Source: Rhodococcus jostii NBRC 16295
Lineage (GTDB): Bacteria; Actinomycetota; Actinomycetes; Mycobacteriales; Mycobacteriaceae
Direction of reading: 5' to 3'
DNA length: 64,000 nt
Assembly: GCF_001894825.1 (NCBI RefSeq)
Contig: NZ_BCWY01000041.1
Span: 1 to 64,000, forward strand
The first letter of the stretch is position 1, and every line of letters starts with the position of its first letter. Below the pieces are notes generated by a model. That model searched no databases, was not told where the DNA came from, and saw only the letters and a program-made list of their open reading frames with translations. A program made the position numbers and the translations under genes. Shown one piece after another: positions 61,047 through 64,000 of the stretch.

Positions 61047-62519
61047 CTATATCGGGTCGTCTTCGAACTGCTGGTCAAGAGATGGCGCGGTGACGATCGT
61101 TTGCAGGTTTGTCTGCGGGGTGGAACGACGTCGTGGCGCTCCCAACGTTCGTCCAAGCGACACGATCAACAAGAGAGCGGCAAGGCCAATGCCGATTATG
61201 GGTGCGACTCTTTGAATTGTCCCCGTCACGTGTGTCACGTTGTACACGAGAAGCCATGCGATGAACCCGAATCCGAACACGCCGGCACCTGATGCAATGG
61301 ACACCAACTTGCCGTCTCGGCGCTTCAGGGCGACGAGCCCGACGCACATCGCGGCGTAGGGGAAAAGCCAGAGGTAAATGAGTGTGGGAGAGATCGCGGT
61401 CATGGCTTGCATGGGTGATTGCCGAACTACAAACTGGGACAACGCTGGTACGCCGACTGCGAAGATACCCAGGATCGCCACGGCCCGGGCGGGCGTGTGT
61501 GACTTCGGGCTGATCCTTCCGAGCCATGAGGGGAGCATGCCGTCGGTTGCAGCTGTTGCGATGATGCGTGATGCGGTATTGAAAACCGCGATCATGCAGG
61601 CGAAAGCTCCAACAGTCAGGCTGGCGTCCAGGGGCACGTTGAGTAAGCCAACCCCGGCGGCATTTGCCAGGATCGCCGATGGCGACTCGCCGGTGTTGAT
61701 CGCATCTAGGTTGTTCAGGAGCACTGGTGCGAATACAAGGCATCCGAGCAGGATGAGCGCTACAACGAGCGCGACCAGGAAGTAGAGGATTCGCGGAATG
61801 TTTCGAACGGGATCCCTGGTTTCGCGCCCAAGAGCAGTGAATCCCTCAAATCCGACCAGTCCGGTGAAGGCCAGGACGAGACCCGATGTCAGGTCAGATA
61901 GATGGACGCCCTTCAAGGTGAGCGCCGTATCCCAGGCGACGTTGTTATGGAGCAACGTCGCGACGAGGACAATGAGCACGAAGGGAACGGACACTAGCGT
62001 CGCGCCAATAGCCCAGCGTGCCGAAAGCTCGACGCCTCGATAGGCGATGTAGCCGGCAAGGAGCGACAGCGCGGCTATGACACCGACCTGCGCCGACGGC
62101 GCGTTGGCCCACGATTGTTCGAGATCGAGGAGCAGCCCTTGAGCAAAGATCAGGGTGAAGATACTGGCGACTGGCATCAAAGCCAGATATCCGATGATCA
62201 GTGGAGACCCAGATACAATCCGGGACTTCTCGCCGAAGGCATCACCCAGATAGGACATCAGTGAGCCGGTGACGATGTACCGGCGGGCGAACACTGCGAT
62301 TGCTGCCACCAGGCAGATGAGGACGGGAATGTCCAACAGAATGGCGAGCCATGATCCGCTCCCAGCCGTCAGCGCAATGCCCGCGGTCGTCGAGATCATG
62401 ATGACGCAGGGCGCGATGTAAGCGGCGCCCATGCCCATGGCCTTGGCTATGGATAGACTTTCCGATTGTAGTGCGGCCAAATGGTCGTCATCGCCCGCCG
62501 GAAGCTCCATGTCTGTCAT
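61047..62519 (-). CDS. APC family amino acid/amine permease
   Basis: A 490-residue secondary transporter with about 12 hydrophobic segments. Signature regions: MGMGAAYIAPCVIMISTTAG (helix 1 with unwound Gly), LVGFEGFTALGRETRDPVRN (helix 6 and the following loop), and MIAVFNTASRIIATAATDGM. The frame extends upstream, but the ATG at 62519 has GGAG 7 bases before it. APC carriers import amino acids, polyamines or other amines by cation or proton symport. It may work with the amine oxidase downstream. The hydrophilic C-terminal tail of ~40 residues is cytoplasmic. Confidence 0.9.
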   Translation of the reverse strand: MTDMELPAGDDDHLAALQSESLSIAKAMGMGAAYIAPCVIMISTTAGIALTAGSGSWLAILLDIPVLICLVAAIAVFARRYIVTGSLMSYLGDAFGEKSRIVSGSPLIIGYLALMPVASIFTLIFAQGLLLDLEQSWANAPSAQVGVIAALSLLAGYIAYRGVELSARWAIGATLVSVPFVLIVLVATLLHNNVAWDTALTLKGVHLSDLTSGLVLAFTGLVGFEGFTALGRETRDPVRNIPRILYFLVALVVALILLGCLVFAPVLLNNLDAINTGESPSAILANAAGVGLLNVPLDASLTVGAFACMIAVFNTASRIIATAATDGMLPSWLGRISPKSHTPARAVAILGIFAVGVPALSQFVVRQSPMQAMTAISPTLIYLWLFPYAAMCVGLVALKRRDGKLVSIASGAGVFGFGFIAWLLVYNVTHVTGTIQRVAPIIGIGLAALLLIVSLGRTLGAPRRRSTPQTNLQTIVTAPSLDQQFEDDPI

Positions 62520-62748
62520 ACACGTCTCCATTCTTGAGAATTGAGCCGTGAACGGCCCCATTGTATGTGTCATGCGCGCCTAGCCGCTGGCAACTATTAG
62601 GCGGTCTATTGGAAGACGCGACCGAATTATCGACGACTAGGGTGATTCGATTTGTGAATCGGACGTTGTCGCTCGTACTAATGGAAACTTAGTTAGGAGT
62701 GGCTCCGTCGAGATAGGCCATGCGGGCGAGTGGGGCGGCCTGTTGCGA

Positions 62749-62832
62749 TCAGATTTCCAGCGCGACGAGGAGCTCCAGCATCCCGGTCGGGGTGAGGGGG
62801 TTCGGCTACCCAGCCCCTTCCAACCTGCACTG
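62749..62832 (-). pseudogene. remnant of the 3' end of a second molybdenum hydroxylase large-subunit gene
   Basis: The minus strand encodes QVGRGWVAEPP and, after a one-base shift, LTPTGMLELLVALE plus a stop. This matches the end of the intact gene at 54476 (QVGRGRVAETPLTPTRILEL). At nucleotide level CCAACCTG and AGCTCCAG blocks are shared in the same order. Only about 28 codons remain. Confidence 0.7.
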
Positions 62833-62859
62833 ATAGGCCATATGGGACCGTCGGCGGCA

Positions 62860-63010
62860 CACGGTCGGATCGCCAGATTTCGCCGGACGACGCCTTCTCA
62901 GATCTTGACCGAGTCATCAGCTTCTCCAGTCGAAAACGTGTGTTTATCCATCGGCGAGCGCCTGGATAACTAACGTCCGTAATTTGACCATGATGAACGT
63001 ACAACTGGTC
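62860..63010 (-). promoter_or_regulatory. relic of a second hydroxylase promoter region, with operator
   Basis: This segment is alignable by eye with 58260-58415: shared blocks include a TTCTCCA(A/G)TCGAAA stretch, GGATAACTAACG against GAATAACTAACG, GAACGTACA, and CTGTCAATAG against TTGTCAATAG, at the same spacing. It contains the operator CTAACG-TC-CGTAAT at 62970-62983. It directly abuts the large-subunit 3' remnant, so everything between promoter and gene end has been deleted. Confidence 0.7.
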
Positions 63011-63149
63011 GCTTCAACCTGTCAATAGCCCGCGTTACTTCATCCAAATTGCCCGCTAGACGTCGTCGTTGCCTCATCTGGCAATGCCCGGGTATGGCGC
63101 GCTGGAGTGGGCTGGGGTACAGGTCGTATCGGGTCCGATAGGGTTGCTG

Positions 63150-63655
63150 TGGCGAAGGCGATCGCAACGTGTTACAAGTTCCGGCGAGGCGGGAAAGCAG
63201 CCGATTCTCCGCGAGTTGTATGCGCCGACCGGCTGGCTTGGTGACCATGCGCGCAATGCGTTGCGACGTCCGTTGACGCCGAAGGTGGTGCGGGCGCGCA
63301 CGCCGCGTCCACCGAAATGCGACCGAAAGTCATTGCCGCATTGACCGTCTGATGGGAATTGCTGTGGATGCCAGCCCGCAAGCGGTTGGCTCCGATCTTG
63401 CCGGCGCTGGTGCTCGTTCTGAGAAACTTCACCGAACTCGACATCGACGCCGCCGACACCGCGGATCTGTTGGTGTCGACGTCGGCGGCGACCATCGAAC
63501 CGCCGGCTGGCACGGAACGCGTCAAGCATGGGTTGCGGGGTCATTCGCACACGAAGCCGGACCATTATGCAAGTCACAGATCCGGATCCGTACGTGGGTA
63601 CAGCGGGACGACGTGGTGCCAGGTTTCGTGGAGATCGACCTGGACGACTCCGGCG
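63150..63655 (+). pseudogene. integrase-type transposase remnant (ISNCY-like)
   Basis: Blocks in order match transposases with an N-terminal helical part and an rve-type core: LYAPTGWLGDHARNALRRPL, TPKVVRARTPRPPK, MPARKRLAPILPALVLVLRN, DTADLLVSTSAATIE, RGHSHTKP and, in another frame, IRTWVQRDDVVPGFVEIDL. There is a stop near 63345 and a frame change near 63545. It stops abruptly at about 63655, where an IS110-like fragment on the other strand begins. Confidence 0.65.
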
Positions 63656-64000
63656 AGGGCGGCGAATGCCGCTTCGTTGCGGGTTCGTCCGCGATAGGAC
63701 CAGCTTTGGCAGCTGGGCGGCGACGGCCGAACCGACCACCGGTTCGGCCAGCAGCGCGGGGTCGAGAAAGCGATCTGCTCTGACAGGAGGCGGATCAGTC
63801 TGGCGACAAAGGTCAGCGTCGACACGGTCACTCGGTGTTCGATGGCCGCGGTTTTCGGGGGTGTGCGTGCCTCGCTGCGATTGAGCTGTTGAGCAGGGAC
63901 TTGCCGCGCAGTTCGCTTCGAACCTTTTCGGGTACGACCACGATGATGCTCTCGACCGTTTATCGCTTGGTGCGACCGACCAGGACCGCTTGTCGGGTAC
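63650..64000 (-). pseudogene. IS110-like transposase remnant, cut by the window end
   Basis: The minus strand reads VPEKVRSELRGKSLLNS near 63945-63890, LIRLLSEQIAF near 63790, then VGSAVAAQLPKLV and SYRGRTRNEAAFAALAGV near 63700-63655, in the order of the C-terminal (transposase_20) region of IS110 transposases. Frames shift between blocks. It is truncated at 63650 against the ISNCY-like remnant and continues beyond the window. Confidence 0.6.

Noticed and set aside
61026-62690. Further operator copies near the APC permease (GTAAGTTAG at 61031, TTAGTTAG at 62689)
   Set aside because: Only one arm resembles the motif and one lies downstream of the gene, so they cannot be told from chance.
1-64000. 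tRNA, rRNA or riboswitch genes
   Set aside because: No cloverleaf, rRNA block or FMN/cobalamin riboswitch-like leader was recognised by eye, including upstream of ribBA; a covariance-model search would be needed to exclude small RNAs.

Overview
The window is high-GC actinobacterial DNA, most like Rhodococcus or a close relative in the Mycobacteriales. The grounds are mycofactocin-type short-chain dehydrogenases, an FprB-type ferredoxin-NADP reductase, a KorAB-type 2-oxoacid:ferredoxin oxidoreductase, a uroporphyrinogen-III synthase fused to a winged helix (the Rv0260c type), and abundant P450/ferredoxin pairs. Gene assignments rest on reading motifs by eye; no database search was run.

Layout. 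(1) 1-5.3 kb: 3' part of pntB, an intact IS701-type element with perfect 20-bp ends, a large uncharacterised protein, and an IS3 remnant containing a 22-bp-arm inverted repeat. (2) 5.3-47.3 kb: a large catabolic region of mostly short operons. It holds two P450s, three small ferredoxins, FprB and a second ferredoxin reductase, HemD-wHTH, a RibBA/flavin reductase/KorA/KorB operon, two mycofactocin-type SDRs and further SDRs, two acyl-CoA dehydrogenases, enoyl-CoA hydratase, CoA ligase, a 2,4-dienoyl-CoA reductase-like enzyme, VOC and carboxymuconolactone-decarboxylase proteins, FMN reductase, a RutA-like flavin monooxygenase, amidase, thiolase, and two paralogous REDY/HapK-like proteins. Decayed genes are interspersed (sodA, pyc, an IS1380 element, a phosphotransferase). 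(3) 47.3-60.5 kb: a small DUF3263-like gene, an OxyR-like LysR regulator, and a molybdenum hydroxylase system: MoxR ATPase, VWA and XdhC accessory operon, MHS transporter, and the large, [2Fe-2S] and FAD subunits. IS3-type debris and a flavin amine oxidase follow. (4) 60.5-64 kb: an APC permease, then a scar of a second, internally deleted hydroxylase operon and overlapping ISNCY-like and IS110-like transposase remnants.

The strongest signal outside the genes is a repeated operator. CTAACG-N6-CGTTAG-like inverted repeats, most often with ATCGAT in the centre, lie in front of nearly every transcription unit from the ferredoxin at 8.7 kb to the RutA-like operon at 40 kb. The best copy is a perfect palindrome with 13-bp arms at 23669-23700. 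The most economical reading is one TetR-type regulon combining ring or side-chain oxidation and beta-oxidation-type steps with supply of the cofactors they need: flavin (RibBA, flavin reductases), heme (HemD-like protein) and reduced ferredoxin (KorAB, FprB). A related 14-bp motif with a 2-bp spacer (CTNACG-NN-CGTNAG) precedes both molybdenum hydroxylase operons and the local tetR gene. The substrate cannot be read from sequence. A cyclic or branched compound that is hydroxylated, oxidised to a ketone or acid, opened and passed to CoA-dependent steps is an inference only.
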